Below are positions 1 through 8,223 of a DNA stretch of 64,000 bases, one piece after another. Source of the stretch: Streptomyces cinnabarinus (lineage in GTDB: Bacteria > Actinomycetota > Actinomycetes > Streptomycetales > Streptomycetaceae). The notes beneath the pieces are model-generated. The model was not told the origin of the DNA. It did no database searches and worked only from the letters and a program-made list of their open reading frames with translations. The DNA is taken from positions 7,192,001 through 7,256,000 of the forward strand of contig NZ_CP114413.1 of assembly GCF_027270315.1 (NCBI RefSeq). Reading direction: 5' to 3'. The translations under genes and the position numbers were made by a program. Numbering within the stretch: position 1 is the stretch's first letter; every line of letters begins with the position of its first letter.

Positions 1-1382
1 CCCGCGATGCCCTCGCCGAGCATCAACCCGGTGAAGGACACCGCCCCGGTGGCGGTGCGCGGTACGGTGATGCGCGCCGAGAACTCACCGTCGTGTGCCT
101 GGGGATCAGGTCCTTCACCGTCGTCCGTCAGGCGCACGGTGCGGGCCGGGAAGCCGGTGCCGGTCAGTTTCACCGACACTCTGATGCCGGCCAGTTGCGC
201 GCGCTCGGTGAGGACGACGCCCTGTCGGGTCTGGAGCGTGACGTGGGCCGTGACCTGCTGTCCGGCGGTCGGGACGGGCGGGGAGACCAGGATGTAGGAG
301 CGCAGGACGCCCTGCCAGATCGCGGTGGCCGTGATCCGTTGTGCCGACGCCCCGTCGAGCACCTGCACATGGACCCGCCAGGTTCCGGGGTAGGGATTGC
401 GGATGCGCAGCGCCTCCACCGGCCCGGACTGGCCGACCAGTTCGAACTCCGAGCCGTGGGCTCTGCCGTTCAGCGGCACCTTTCGGCCGCGCGGGTCGTA
501 GTACGTCACCGCGACGCCGTCCGGGTTCTCCTTGATGACGTCGATGGTCCCGTCCGTCGCGACCGGCGGGATCGTCACCTCCAGATCGGCGCTGGACGAC
601 ACCGACGCCGTGTCACCAGGTGTCGTGCGCGCGCAGCGTGCGCCCGCGAAGGCGGTGAGCAGGACCTCGGCCACGTCGGCGGAACCTGCCGTGACACGCG
701 CGGTGGGGCGGGCGGAGGGCAGATCGGCGCAGCGGCTCTGGTAGCCGCCCGCTGCGAGCGCGTCCAGCTGCTGCTTGTCGATGGCCGAGCCGAAGCCGAG
801 GGGCCAGATCTGCACCTCGTCCGCGCGGGCCTGTTCGATCCTCTTCTTGAGCGCTTTCCGAGCGTTGGCATTGCGCGCATCGGGATCGTCGCCGTAAGCG
901 GGGCTGTCGCTGACGTCGAGTTGACCGTCCGTCAGCAGGAAGACGATCTTCGGGGTGCTGTCCTCGCTGCCGGAGAGGAGCGACAGCGCCTGCGCCAGGG
1001 CCGCGGGGAAGTCGGTGCCGTTGCCCTCGGCGTCGGTTCGCCGGTGCAGGCCCGAAACGCAGGCACTCAGCCGCTCCCGGCCGGCCGCGTCCACCCGGGT
1101 CAGCGGGCACACGGTGTCCACGGGGGCCTGTCCGGACCGTGTCACGCTGCCGAAGCCGACCACGGCCACGCGGGACTTCTCGGAGACCTCCCCGAGCGCC
1201 AGCACCGCGGCGGCCGCACGTTCCGCGGCGACGTCCGCCTTCGACAGACTCCCGGACTCGTCGACCAGGACGACGAAGTCGACCGGGCCGGGACGCAGGG
1301 CCCCCTGATCATCCGTGGCGTGGGCCGGCACGGGAATGGCCGACGGCAGCAGCGCCAGTAATAGCGCGCAAATCACTCTCAC
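1..1382 (-). CDS. Secreted von Willebrand factor A domain protein (3' end cut off by window edge)
   Basis: Read on the minus strand this frame stays open from a GTG at 1382 to the window edge. It begins with a signal peptide (basic start, a run of Leu/Ala, then PVPAHA). A vWA domain follows, with the MIDAS metal site visible as DESGS, the threonine in GNGTDF and the aspartate in LLTDGQ. Beyond the vWA fold the chain continues as beta-rich sequence (GTWRVHVQV, TAGQQVTAHV) like the immunoglobulin-type repeats of secreted vWA proteins. The likely role is cell-surface or extracellular binding; no ligand can be named. The start is uncertain because there is no good ribosome-binding site; a TTG about 20 bases upstream and a GTG two codons downstream are alternatives. 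The C-terminus is not in the window. Confidence 0.75.
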   Translation of the reverse strand, partial: MRVICALLLALLPSAIPVPAHATDDQGALRPGPVDFVVLVDESGSLSKADVAAERAAAAVLALGEVSEKSRVAVVGFGSVTRSGQAPVDTVCPLTRVDAAGRERLSACVSGLHRRTDAEGNGTDFPAALAQALSLLSGSEDSTPKIVFLLTDGQLDVSDSPAYGDDPDARNANARKALKKRIEQARADEVQIWPLGFGSAIDKQQLDALAAGGYQSRCADLPSARPTARVTAGSADVAEVLLTAFAGARCARTTPGDTASVSSSADLEVTIPPVATDGTIDVIKENPDGVAVTYYDPRGRKVPLNGRAHGSEFELVGQSGPVEALRIRNPYPGTWRVHVQVLDGASAQRITATAIWQGVLRSYILVSPPVPTAGQQVTAHVTLQTRQGVVLTERAQLAGIRVSVKLTGTGFPARTVRLTDDGEGPDPQAHDGEFSARITVPRTATGAVSFTGLMLGEGIA

Positions 1383-1846
1383 CGTGCTCGGCAAGCCGAT
1401 CAACGGAAATGAGACGGGACGTAATGAGTCTCGCGAAGTTGGGCTCCGCCGTTTCGACGAAGGGCTGGAGGCGCCCGTCATCATCGGACCACCCCCCTGG
1501 GACCCCGCTAGACCGTGCCAGTAGTTGTAGCACCAGGCGGTGGCGCCCGTAAGGGTTTGACTTAATTGGGAAGAGCCCCGTTCGTTGATCAAATGGAAAT
1601 TGAACAGAAAGGCGGCGGGTGTTCGAATTCCATCGATGTCGGAAGGTGATTCGGAATCCTCGTTTCCATATCTGTTCGATTTGAATGCGAGTCACCCGCT
1701 CCTATTGTGGCGTCGCGCCCGTCGCGCCCGTCGCTCCGGTTCCCGTCGGCCGCGGTCCGCTCGGCGCCGGGAGTCGTCGGCGTGGCAGGTTAACTCCCTG
1801 AAAACTTCTCGGACTTGCCGGGAAAATCTGTGAAGTTGTCATTGAC
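1383..1846. other. 464-base intergenic region, divergent promoters expected
   Basis: No convincing gene. The stretch is clearly less GC-rich than its surroundings, as expected for promoters of the two divergent secreted-protein genes. It contains three tandem copies of GTCGC(G/T)CC(C) at 1712-1737 and an AT-richer block at 1800-1846 just before the RNase gene. A TTGACA hexamer lies at 1842-1847, but no matching -10 box sits at the right distance, so I do not call a promoter. Confidence 0.4.
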
Positions 1847-2275
1847 ATGTCAGCGTCTACGCGCGTCATCATGGTGCGCATGAGATTCCCCCCACGGACC
1901 ACTCGTATCGGCGCCGCAGTCGCGCTCCTGTCCGCCGTCCTGCTGGGCGGTACCGTCACCGCGACCTCGGCGACCGCGGCCGCCACCGCTGTCGGTGACA
2001 TTTGCTACAGCGACCTGCCCTCCCAGGCGTACACCACGCTCAACCTGATCGAGCAGGGCGGACCCTTCCCGTACTCGCAGGACGGATCCGTCTTCTACAA
2101 CCGGGAAGGCATTCTGCCCAGCCACTCGTCGGGCTACTACCACGAGTACACGGTCAAGACGCCGGGCGTGTCCACGCGCGGTGCTCGCCGGATCGTCACC
2201 GGTCAGGCGTACGAGGAGGACTACTACACCTCCGACCACTACGCCTCCTTCGACCTGATCGACTACGGCTGCTGA
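1847..2275 (+). CDS. Secreted guanyl-specific ribonuclease of the RNase Sa/N1/T1 family
   Basis: A signal peptide (RIGAAVALLSAVLLGG, ending near the Ala-rich ATSATAAATA) is followed by a mature domain of about 95 residues that matches RNase Sa closely. NLI...GGPFPYSQDG is the substrate-binding region. The catalytic set is complete: the Glu in YYHEYT, the Arg in TRG, the Arg in ARRI and the His in TSDHY. One Cys near each end of the mature chain fits the single disulfide of RNase Sa. The enzyme cuts RNA 3' of guanosine outside the cell. The start is unsettled: ATGs at 1847, 1871 and 1880 are in frame, none has a good ribosome-binding site, and 1880 gives the most typical signal peptide. No barstar-like inhibitor gene is adjacent. 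Confidence 0.9.
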   Translation: MSASTRVIMVRMRFPPRTTRIGAAVALLSAVLLGGTVTATSATAAATAVGDICYSDLPSQAYTTLNLIEQGGPFPYSQDGSVFYNREGILPSHSSGYYHEYTVKTPGVSTRGARRIVTGQAYEEDYYTSDHYASFDLIDYGC

Positions 2276-2335
2276 GCCGAGCGATCACGGTCGGACCCGA
2301 GGAAGGGTGCGACCGGCCGGAGGTCCGGTCCGGGT

Positions 2336-2536
2336 TCAGCCGGGCTTCCGGCTCTCGGCCACCGCGAACAGCGCGAACGCCAGGACCAGCAGCGTGACGC
2401 TCGCGTAGATCTCGTAGCCGTCGAGGAAGCCGAGCTTCTGCACCAGGCCCCAGTCCCAGTCGGTGAACTCGTGCAGCAGACCGGCGACGCCCTGCACCAG
2501 GGCGAGGAACCCGAGAACTTCCAGCAACTGCTTCAT
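2336..2536 (-). CDS. Small membrane protein of 66 residues, function unknown
   Basis: The ATG at 2536 is preceded by GAGGGTGGTGCC, an acceptable ribosome-binding site. The chain has two hydrophobic segments, residues about 3-22 (LLEVLGFLALVQGVAGLLHE) and 45-60 (ASVTLLVLAFALFAVA), separated by a loop with the acidic/aromatic stretch FTDWDWG. It ends in a basic tail, SRKPG. It looks like a two-pass membrane protein. It is convergent with the RNase gene and divergent from the histidine kinase. I do not recognise the family, and it is not barstar-like. Confidence 0.7.
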   Translation of the reverse strand: MKQLLEVLGFLALVQGVAGLLHEFTDWDWGLVQKLGFLDGYEIYASVTLLVLAFALFAVAESRKPG

Positions 2537-2714
2537 GGCACCACCCTCGCCCCGCGGTCCCCCCGCGCACATCGGCCGTGGGGCGGGGCGGGGCCGACGG
2601 AAGTCCGCCCTTCCCCCGCTCCGCCGCGCCGAAAGTCGGCGATGCCGCGACTTTGGTCGACGATCTCGCCTCAGGGGCGGTGCCGCGGCGCGGGTCTGCG
2701 TAGATTTGTCGACC

Positions 2715-3962
2715 GTGAGTGGTGAGATGCCGGGCCCCGAACCGCAGCCCTTCGTGGCGCAGCGCTGGCTGCTGCCCTCGGCCGTGGTGAAGGAACTCGA
2801 CCCCGAAGGCGAACGCCCGGGGCGGCGGCACCGGCGCACCGCGCGGGACTGGGTCGTCGACTTCAGCTGCTTCCTGGCGGCCGTCTGCGTCGGCCTGCTC
2901 ACCGCCGACGGCATTGAGCAGGAGCACCTCCCCGAGGCCGTCGCCGCCCTCGACCAGGTGCTCGGCGCGCTGGCCTGCGCGGCGGTCTGGCTGCGCCGCC
3001 GCTGGCCGCTGGGGCTCGCCGTGGCGATGATTCCGGTCAGCTTCCTCTCCCTCACCGCGTCCGGCGCGGCCCTGGTCGCGGTGTTCACCCTCGCCGTGCA
3101 CCGGCCGTTCCGCTACGTGGCCTGGGTGAGCGGGATCGCGCTGGCCCTGACCCCGCTCTTCTACTGGCTGCGCCCCGACCCCGATATCCCGTACGGCTGG
3201 ACGCTGGTCCTCGGCGTGGTGCTGAACGGCGCCGTCGTCGGCTGGGGCATGTTCGTCCGGTCGAAGCGTCAGCTCATGCTCAGCCTGCGCGACCGGGCGC
3301 GGCGCGCCGAGACCGAGGCGCAGTTGCGGGCCGAGCAGGCGCAGCGGCTGGCGCGCGAGGCCATCGCGCGGGAGATGCACGACGTCCTCGCCCACCGGCT
3401 GACGCTGCTGAGCGTGCACGCGGGCGCGCTGGAGTTCCGGCCGGACGCGCCCCAGGAGGAGATCGCGCGCGCCGCCGGGGTCATCCGGGAGAGCGCCCAC
3501 GAGGCCCTCCAGGACCTGCGGGAGATCATCGGCGTACTGCGGGCGGGGGACCGCGACGACAACAGCCGTCCCCAGCCCACGCTCGGCGCGCTGGAGTCGC
3601 TGGTCGCCGAGTCCCGCGAGGCCGGGATGAAGGTCGGCCTCGACAACCGCGTCACCGATCCCGCGACCGTCCCCGCCTCCGTGGGCCGCACCGCCTACCG
3701 CATCGCCCAGGAGGGCCTGACCAACGCCCGTAAGCACGCCCCCGGCACCGAGGTCACCGTCACGGTCACCGGCGCCCCGGGCGACGGCCTCGACGTGCGG
3801 GTGCGCAATCCGGCGCCGGAGCGCGAGGTGCCGCATGTGCCCGGCTCCGGGCAGGGCCTGATCGGGCTGACCGAACGGGCGACGCTGACCGGCGGCCGGC
3901 TGGAGCACGGCCCGACGGCGGACGGTGGTTTCGAGGTGCGGGCCTGGCTGCCCTGGGGGTGA
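2715..3962 (+). CDS. Two-component sensor histidine kinase (HisKA_3 / NarX type)
   Basis: The N-terminal half holds several hydrophobic segments (residues about 45-180), giving a multi-pass membrane sensor without a large external domain. A coiled stretch of Arg/Glu/Ala leads to the HisKA_3 dimerisation helix, in which AREMHDVLAHRL carries the phospho-acceptor His near residue 222. The HATPase domain follows, with the N box in AQEGLTNARKHA and the G-rich GSGQGLIGL. This family phosphorylates NarL/LuxR-type regulators, and one lies 2.3 kb downstream at 6233. The start could be GTG 2715 or ATG 2727. The sequence TAGATT at 2701 just upstream suggests a short or absent leader if GTG 2715 is used. 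Confidence 0.9.
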   Translation: MSGEMPGPEPQPFVAQRWLLPSAVVKELDPEGERPGRRHRRTARDWVVDFSCFLAAVCVGLLTADGIEQEHLPEAVAALDQVLGALACAAVWLRRRWPLGLAVAMIPVSFLSLTASGAALVAVFTLAVHRPFRYVAWVSGIALALTPLFYWLRPDPDIPYGWTLVLGVVLNGAVVGWGMFVRSKRQLMLSLRDRARRAETEAQLRAEQAQRLAREAIAREMHDVLAHRLTLLSVHAGALEFRPDAPQEEIARAAGVIRESAHEALQDLREIIGVLRAGDRDDNSRPQPTLGALESLVAESREAGMKVGLDNRVTDPATVPASVGRTAYRIAQEGLTNARKHAPGTEVTVTVTGAPGDGLDVRVRNPAPEREVPHVPGSGQGLIGLTERATLTGGRLEHGPTADGGFEVRAWLPWG

Positions 3963-4059
3963 CAATTGCGGCTGTGGTGAACCCGGTTGACTAGGGTGGT
4001 GCGGCTGTCACACCGTTGAGCGGCGCACAGGCCGCCGGCACCGGAAGGAAAACCGCACA

Positions 4060-5100
4060 GTGAGCTTCGGGGGACCGTACAACCCGTACCAGCCACCGCC
4101 GCCGGGACCACCGAACGGCGGACCGTACCCGCCGCCGCCCCCGCAGGTCCCGCCCCAGCCGTACCCCTACGGCTATCCGCCGCCCCATCCCCATGTGCCG
4201 CCGCCGCAGCCCCCGCCCACCACGCTGCTGGGCGGTCTTCGGGGCCTGCGCGATGCCGAATGGCCGCCGCTGCGCGTGCTGTTGCGGGGCGGGCGGACCC
4301 GGGTCCACGGCTGCGCCTGGGCGTTGCTCCTCATCCCCTGCACCTGGTTCGTGACGCTGCCGCTCATGGCCGGGTACGTCTTCGCCCGCTCCGCCCGCAG
4401 CCGGGCGCACCGGCTCTTCCCGCCGAACGGACACCGCCGTATCGAGGATCCGGACCTGATGCGCGTCCAGCGGGTGCGGGCCTGGACCGCGGTGGTCATG
4501 TCCGTCGGGCTGCTGGTGATGTACGGCAAGCCGGAGGACATCAGCGAGGCACAGCAGCAGTACATGATGCGCATCGCCGTCACCCCGCCGCTGCTGCTCC
4601 TGAGCGCGCCCCTGGTGATCGCGTTCCTGTTCCGCATGGCGTCGGCGCAGACCAAGGCCGAGATGCGGCCCCGGGTGCGGGCCGCAGGGAAGTCGGCCCT
4701 GTGGTACGTCGGCGCGGTGACCGCCGTACCGCTGTGCTTCGTCGGGATCGCCCTGGCCCAGAACAGCAGGCCCGTCACCCCCGACGGCGGTTTCCCCTGG
4801 CTGGAGTTGGGGCTGACGCTGCCGGTCTTCTGGCTCGTGTTCTTCCTCTTCTTCGCCACCGGGCCCGCCGTGCGCACCGGGTTCAACTCCGCGGGCGTGC
4901 ACGCCGCGCTGCCCGCCCTGCTCACGCTGGTGCTGGTGTGGGAGTTCGCGCTGATCAGCCTGGCCGCGGGCGGACTGCCGCCCGGCCCGCCCGTGGTCCA
5001 GGCGCTCGCCGTCCTGGCCGGTCCGGCCTCGGTGACGGCGGTGGTCCGCTGGGAACTGCACCGCCTGCGCACGCGCTACGGCGTCGTCCTGCGGGCCTGA
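4060..5100 (+). CDS. Membrane protein with proline/glycine/tyrosine-rich N-terminus
   Basis: The GTG start at 4060 follows a GGAAGGA site about 10 bases upstream. Residues 1-55 are very rich in Pro, Tyr and Gly (repeats such as NPYQPPPPGPP), a cytoplasmic low-complexity tail common in actinobacterial membrane proteins. From about residue 80 onwards there are some seven hydrophobic segments, including WALLLIPCTWFVTLPL and TAVVMSVGLLVMY, and a short basic C-terminus. No catalytic motif is evident. It sits between a histidine kinase and its probable response regulator, so it could be an accessory sensor or a target, but that is context only. Confidence 0.8.
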   Translation: MSFGGPYNPYQPPPPGPPNGGPYPPPPPQVPPQPYPYGYPPPHPHVPPPQPPPTTLLGGLRGLRDAEWPPLRVLLRGGRTRVHGCAWALLLIPCTWFVTLPLMAGYVFARSARSRAHRLFPPNGHRRIEDPDLMRVQRVRAWTAVVMSVGLLVMYGKPEDISEAQQQYMMRIAVTPPLLLLSAPLVIAFLFRMASAQTKAEMRPRVRAAGKSALWYVGAVTAVPLCFVGIALAQNSRPVTPDGGFPWLELGLTLPVFWLVFFLFFATGPAVRTGFNSAGVHAALPALLTLVLVWEFALISLAAGGLPPGPPVVQALAVLAGPASVTAVVRWELHRLRTRYGVVLRA

Positions 5101-5114
5101 GGGCTTATCAGCGC

Positions 5115-6146
5115 TCAGGGGAGGCGGCGGGGCACCACGCGCTGTCCCGCCGCCCCGTACACCCACTTCGACGTGGCGTCGATGAACTCGGCGGGGAAGC
5201 CGAGGCGGAAGCCGGTCGGCTCCTCAAGCCTCGTCATCAGCTCGGCGGGCAGGGTCAGTCCGGCCGCGCCCAGGTTGTCGGCGAGCTGCCCGGCCCGCCG
5301 GGCGCCGACGATCGGATGCACGGCGGCGGAGCGGGTCATGGTCCAGGCGAGGGCCACCTGCGCCGGGGAGACGCCGAGTTCGTCCGCCACCGACCCCACC
5401 GCCCGCGCCACGGCGTGCTCCCGCTCACCGACCGCACCGGCGTCCAGCCGCGCGGGCTCGCCCCCGCCGACACCGCCCGGCCGGGTGTACTTGCCGGACA
5501 GGATCCCGCCCTGGAGCGGACTCCACGCCGCCACCGACAGGCCCAACGCCTCGGCCATGGGCAGCAGTTCCCGCTCGACGTCCCGGTTCAGCAGGCTGTA
5601 CGGCACCTGGAGTCCGGCGAACTCCGTCCAACCCCGCAGCTCCGCCAGTGTGTTGGCGCGGGACACCAGCCAGGCCGGGGCGTCCGAGACGCCGATGTAG
5701 AGGACCTTTCCGGAGCGCACGGCGTCGTCGAGGGCGCGCATCGTCTCCTCGACCGGGGTGTTGGGGTCCCAGATGTGCACCCAGTACAGGTCGATGTAGT
5801 CGGTGCCGAGCCGGCGCAGGCTCGTCTCCAGCGACCGGGTCAGGTTCTTGCGGTGGTTGCCCGCGGCGTTGGGGTCCTCGCCGTCGCGCGTGCAGGTGTA
5901 CTTGGTGGACAGTACGAACCGGTCGCGCCGCCCCTTGAGGAGCTCGCCGACGATGCTCTCGCTCTGCCCGTCACCGTAGTTGACGGCGGTGTCGACGACG
6001 TTCCCGCCCGCCTCGGCGTAGGTGTCGAGGATGCGCGCGGCCTCCTCCCGCGGTACCCCCACTCCGCCGCCCTCGCCGAAGGTCATGGCACCCAGGAACA
6101 GTTCGGACACACGCAGGCCGGTACGGCCCAGAAGCCGGTAACGCAA
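5115..6146 (-). CDS. Aldo/keto reductase
   Basis: This 343-residue protein has the AKR (beta/alpha)8-barrel signature. The catalytic tetrad is visible: Asp and Tyr in DTAVNYGDGQSE, Lys in LSTKYT and His in LYWVHIWD. The N-terminal MRYRLLGRTGLRVSEL is typical of the YajO/YhdN/IolS-like bacterial branch, whose members reduce aldehydes and ketones with NADPH. Length is normal. It lies antiparallel inside the histidine kinase/response regulator region, with no partner that would name its substrate. Confidence 0.9.
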   Translation of the reverse strand: MRYRLLGRTGLRVSELFLGAMTFGEGGGVGVPREEAARILDTYAEAGGNVVDTAVNYGDGQSESIVGELLKGRRDRFVLSTKYTCTRDGEDPNAAGNHRKNLTRSLETSLRRLGTDYIDLYWVHIWDPNTPVEETMRALDDAVRSGKVLYIGVSDAPAWLVSRANTLAELRGWTEFAGLQVPYSLLNRDVERELLPMAEALGLSVAAWSPLQGGILSGKYTRPGGVGGGEPARLDAGAVGEREHAVARAVGSVADELGVSPAQVALAWTMTRSAAVHPIVGARRAGQLADNLGAAGLTLPAELMTRLEEPTGFRLGFPAEFIDATSKWVYGAAGQRVVPRRLP

Positions 6147-6232
6147 GGAGATCCCTCTCGTCGGTCGCTCGGTTCGGCAATCTAGCCCGACCGTGCGTCC
6201 CGCGCCCCGGCAACCATGATTAGTTAAGGTCC

Positions 6233-6913
6233 ATGACTGCGATCAGACTGCTCCTCGTCGACGACGACCCGCTGGTCCGGGCCGGTCTGTCCCTGATGAT
6301 GGGCGGCGCGGACGACATCGAGATCGTCGGTGAGGCCGCCGACGGCGCCGAGGTGGAGGAACTCGTCGAGCGCTGCCGCCCGGACGTCGTGCTGATGGAC
6401 ATCCGGATGCCCGCGATGGACGGCCTCACCGCCACGGAACGGCTGCGCGGACGCCCCGACGCCCCGCAGGTGGTCCTGCTCACCACCTTCCACGCCGACG
6501 AGCAGGTGCTGCGCGCCCTGCGCGCGGGCGCCGCCGGGTTCGTCCTCAAGGACACCCCGCCCGCCGAGATCGTCGACGCGGTGCGGCGGGTCGCCGCGGG
6601 CGATCCGGTGCTGTCGCCCACCGTGACCCGCCAGTTGATGGAGCACGCGGCGGACGCCGCCGCCGACACCCGCCGTACCGGCGCGCGTGACCGGGTCGCC
6701 GCCCTGAACGACCGCGAACGCGAGGTCGCCGTGGCGGTGGGCCGGGGACTGTCCAACGCGGAGATCGCGACCGGCCTGTTCATGAGCGTCGCCACGGTGA
6801 AGACCCATGTCTCCCGCATCCTGACCAAGCTCGGCCTCAACAACCGGGTGCAGATCGCCCTGTTGGCCCATGACGCGGGTCTGCTGGAGGAATCCGGGGA
6901 GAACGGGCACTAG
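6233..6913 (+). CDS. NarL/LuxR-family response regulator
   Basis: The receiver domain spans residues 1-120, with the acidic pair in LLVDDDPL, the phospho-acceptor Asp near residue 56 in LMDIRMP, the Thr in LLTTFHAD and the Lys in FVLKDTPP. A LuxR helix-turn-helix is at about 155-215 (LNDREREVAVAVGRGLSNAE, then VATVKTHVSRIL). It is a DNA-binding transcription regulator, and its class is the standard partner of HisKA_3 kinases such as the one at 2715-3962. The two genes are separated by a membrane protein and an oppositely oriented reductase, so the pairing is inferred. Confidence 0.92.
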   Translation: MTAIRLLLVDDDPLVRAGLSLMMGGADDIEIVGEAADGAEVEELVERCRPDVVLMDIRMPAMDGLTATERLRGRPDAPQVVLLTTFHADEQVLRALRAGAAGFVLKDTPPAEIVDAVRRVAAGDPVLSPTVTRQLMEHAADAAADTRRTGARDRVAALNDREREVAVAVGRGLSNAEIATGLFMSVATVKTHVSRILTKLGLNNRVQIALLAHDAGLLEESGENGH

Positions 6914-6948
6914 CTGGGGGCGCCGTCCGTTGTCCGGGTGGCGGGCAG

Positions 6949-7078
6949 GTGTGCGAGGGGTTCCGGAGCGATCCGCATCCGGAGTATGCCCGCCTGCGCG
7001 CCCTGGGCGCGCCCCTGGCCCGGCTGGAGGCACGCACCGCGATACGCGCGCTGCATGCGGAGCCTGCCGGTGCGGTGG
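6949..7078 (+). pseudogene. Cytochrome P450 relic, most of the gene deleted
   Basis: Three P450 signatures are compressed into 130 bases. FRSDPHPEYARLRALG resembles the first conserved segment of actinobacterial P450s. It runs straight into LGAPLARLEARTAIRAL, the helix-L region that normally follows the haem cysteine about 330 residues later. In the next reading frame (+1), RSLPVRW matches the usual P450 C-terminus. The haem-binding Cys, the I-helix and everything between are missing. The join falls where both parts contain Leu-Gly, so a deletion between short similar sequences is plausible. The protein cannot be functional. Confidence 0.6.
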
Positions 7079-7098
7079 CAGGCGGCACAGCCGCGGTC

Positions 7099-8121
7099 TC
7101 AGATCCGGGCCGCCTCGTGACCGCCCGGGAGCTCCGCCAGCCGGACCGGTCTTCGCTCCCGCCGGGAGAGTTCGCAGGCCTCGGCCACGCGCAGCGCCTG
7201 AAGGGCCTCGCGGCCGTCGCAGGGGTTGGCCCGCTCACCCGTGACCACCTCGACGAACGCCACCAGTTCGGCCTCGTAGGCGGGGCCGAAGCGCTCCAGG
7301 AACCCGGGCCAGGGCTTGTCCGCGGCCGGTGGTCCGGTCGGCTCGGTGGAGGCGATCGGGGTGCGGTCGTCGAGGCCCACGACGATCGTGTCCCGCTCCC
7401 CGGCCAGCTCCATGCGCACGTCGTAGCCGGCGCCGTTCAGCCGGGTCGCGGTGGCCGTGGCGAGCGTCCCGTCGTCGAGGGTCAGCACCACCGCGGCGGT
7501 GTCCACGTCGCCCGCCTCGCGGAACATCGCGCCACCGGCGTCCGACCCGGCCGCGTACACCTCGCTGACCTCGCGCCCGGTCACCCAGCGCAGTACGTCG
7601 AAGTCATGGATCAGCGTGTCCCGGTAGAGCCCGCCGGACAGCGGCAGATAGGCGGCCGGGGGCGGCGCCTGGTCGCTGGTGAGCGCCCGCACGGTGTGCA
7701 GCCGCCCGAGCCGCCCCGCGCGCACCGCCTCCCGGGCCCCGGCATAGCCCGTGTCGAAGCGGCGCTGGAAGCCCATCTGAAGGATCGTTCCGGCACTCTC
7801 CACCTCGCTGATCGCCTGGAGCGTGCCCGGCAGATCAAGCGCGATGGGCTTCTCGCAGAACACCGGCAGCCCCGAACGCGCCGCCCGGCCGATCAGCTCG
7901 GCGTGGGCCGAGGTCGCCGTCGTGATCACCACGGCGTCCACGCCCCACCGGAAGATCTCGTCCACCCCGGGGGCCGCCGTCTCGCCCAGTCGCAGGGCAA
8001 GCTCCGCGGCCCGCCCGGGATCGGCGTCCGTGAGGATCAGCGAACCGACCTCCCGATGCCGGCTCAGTGTGTTCGCATGGATCGTGCCGATCCGGCCTGT
8101 ACCGATGACTCCGATGCGCAT
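7099..8121 (-). CDS. Gfo/Idh/MocA-family NAD(P)-dependent dehydrogenase, inositol 2-dehydrogenase-like
   Basis: The ATG at 8121 starts MRIGVIGTGRIGTIHA, a Rossmann nucleotide-binding loop. The catalytic-lysine motif CEKPIALD lies near residue 95, and the C-terminal alpha/beta domain contains GGLYRDTLIHDFD, typical of inositol dehydrogenases (IolG). Length (340 residues) is normal. It would oxidise a cyclitol or sugar ring hydroxyl. It is divergent from a GntR regulator and next to a carbohydrate ABC importer and a ROK kinase, so it probably performs the first catabolic step for the imported compound. Inositol is the most likely substrate but is not proven. The open frame extends far upstream of 8121, but the Rossmann motif fixes the start. 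Confidence 0.85.
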   Translation of the reverse strand: MRIGVIGTGRIGTIHANTLSRHREVGSLILTDADPGRAAELALRLGETAAPGVDEIFRWGVDAVVITTATSAHAELIGRAARSGLPVFCEKPIALDLPGTLQAISEVESAGTILQMGFQRRFDTGYAGAREAVRAGRLGRLHTVRALTSDQAPPPAAYLPLSGGLYRDTLIHDFDVLRWVTGREVSEVYAAGSDAGGAMFREAGDVDTAAVVLTLDDGTLATATATRLNGAGYDVRMELAGERDTIVVGLDDRTPIASTEPTGPPAADKPWPGFLERFGPAYEAELVAFVEVVTGERANPCDGREALQALRVAEACELSRRERRPVRLAELPGGHEAARI

Positions 8122-8163
8122 GGGACCAAAGTGCGGTCGCATCCGGCGCCCTGTCAATTCGTA

Positions 8164-8173
8164 TGTCCGGACA
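8164..8173. promoter_or_regulatory. Palindromic operator core in the divergent dehydrogenase/GntR promoter region
   Basis: TGTCCGGACA is a perfect 10-base palindrome located 43 bases upstream of the dehydrogenase start and 51 bases upstream of the GntR start. The same core recurs at 9022-9031, upstream of the transporter operon. HutC-type GntR repressors bind palindromes of this size, so this is the likely binding site of the adjacent regulator. Confidence 0.6.
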
Positions 8174-8223
8174 ATCGAACTACACGACTTCCCGTCAACC
8201 GGCCACGGAGCTACGCTCGCCCC

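Noticed and set aside
93..1361. Long plus-strand open frame of 422 codons
   Set aside because: It is the antisense shadow of the vWA gene; its sequence is Arg/Gly/Val-biased with no motif, whereas the minus strand shows a signal peptide and a MIDAS site.
1842..1870. TTGACA as the -35 box of the RNase gene
   Set aside because: No acceptable -10 sequence at 16-19 bases, and the hexamer overlaps the first possible start codon.
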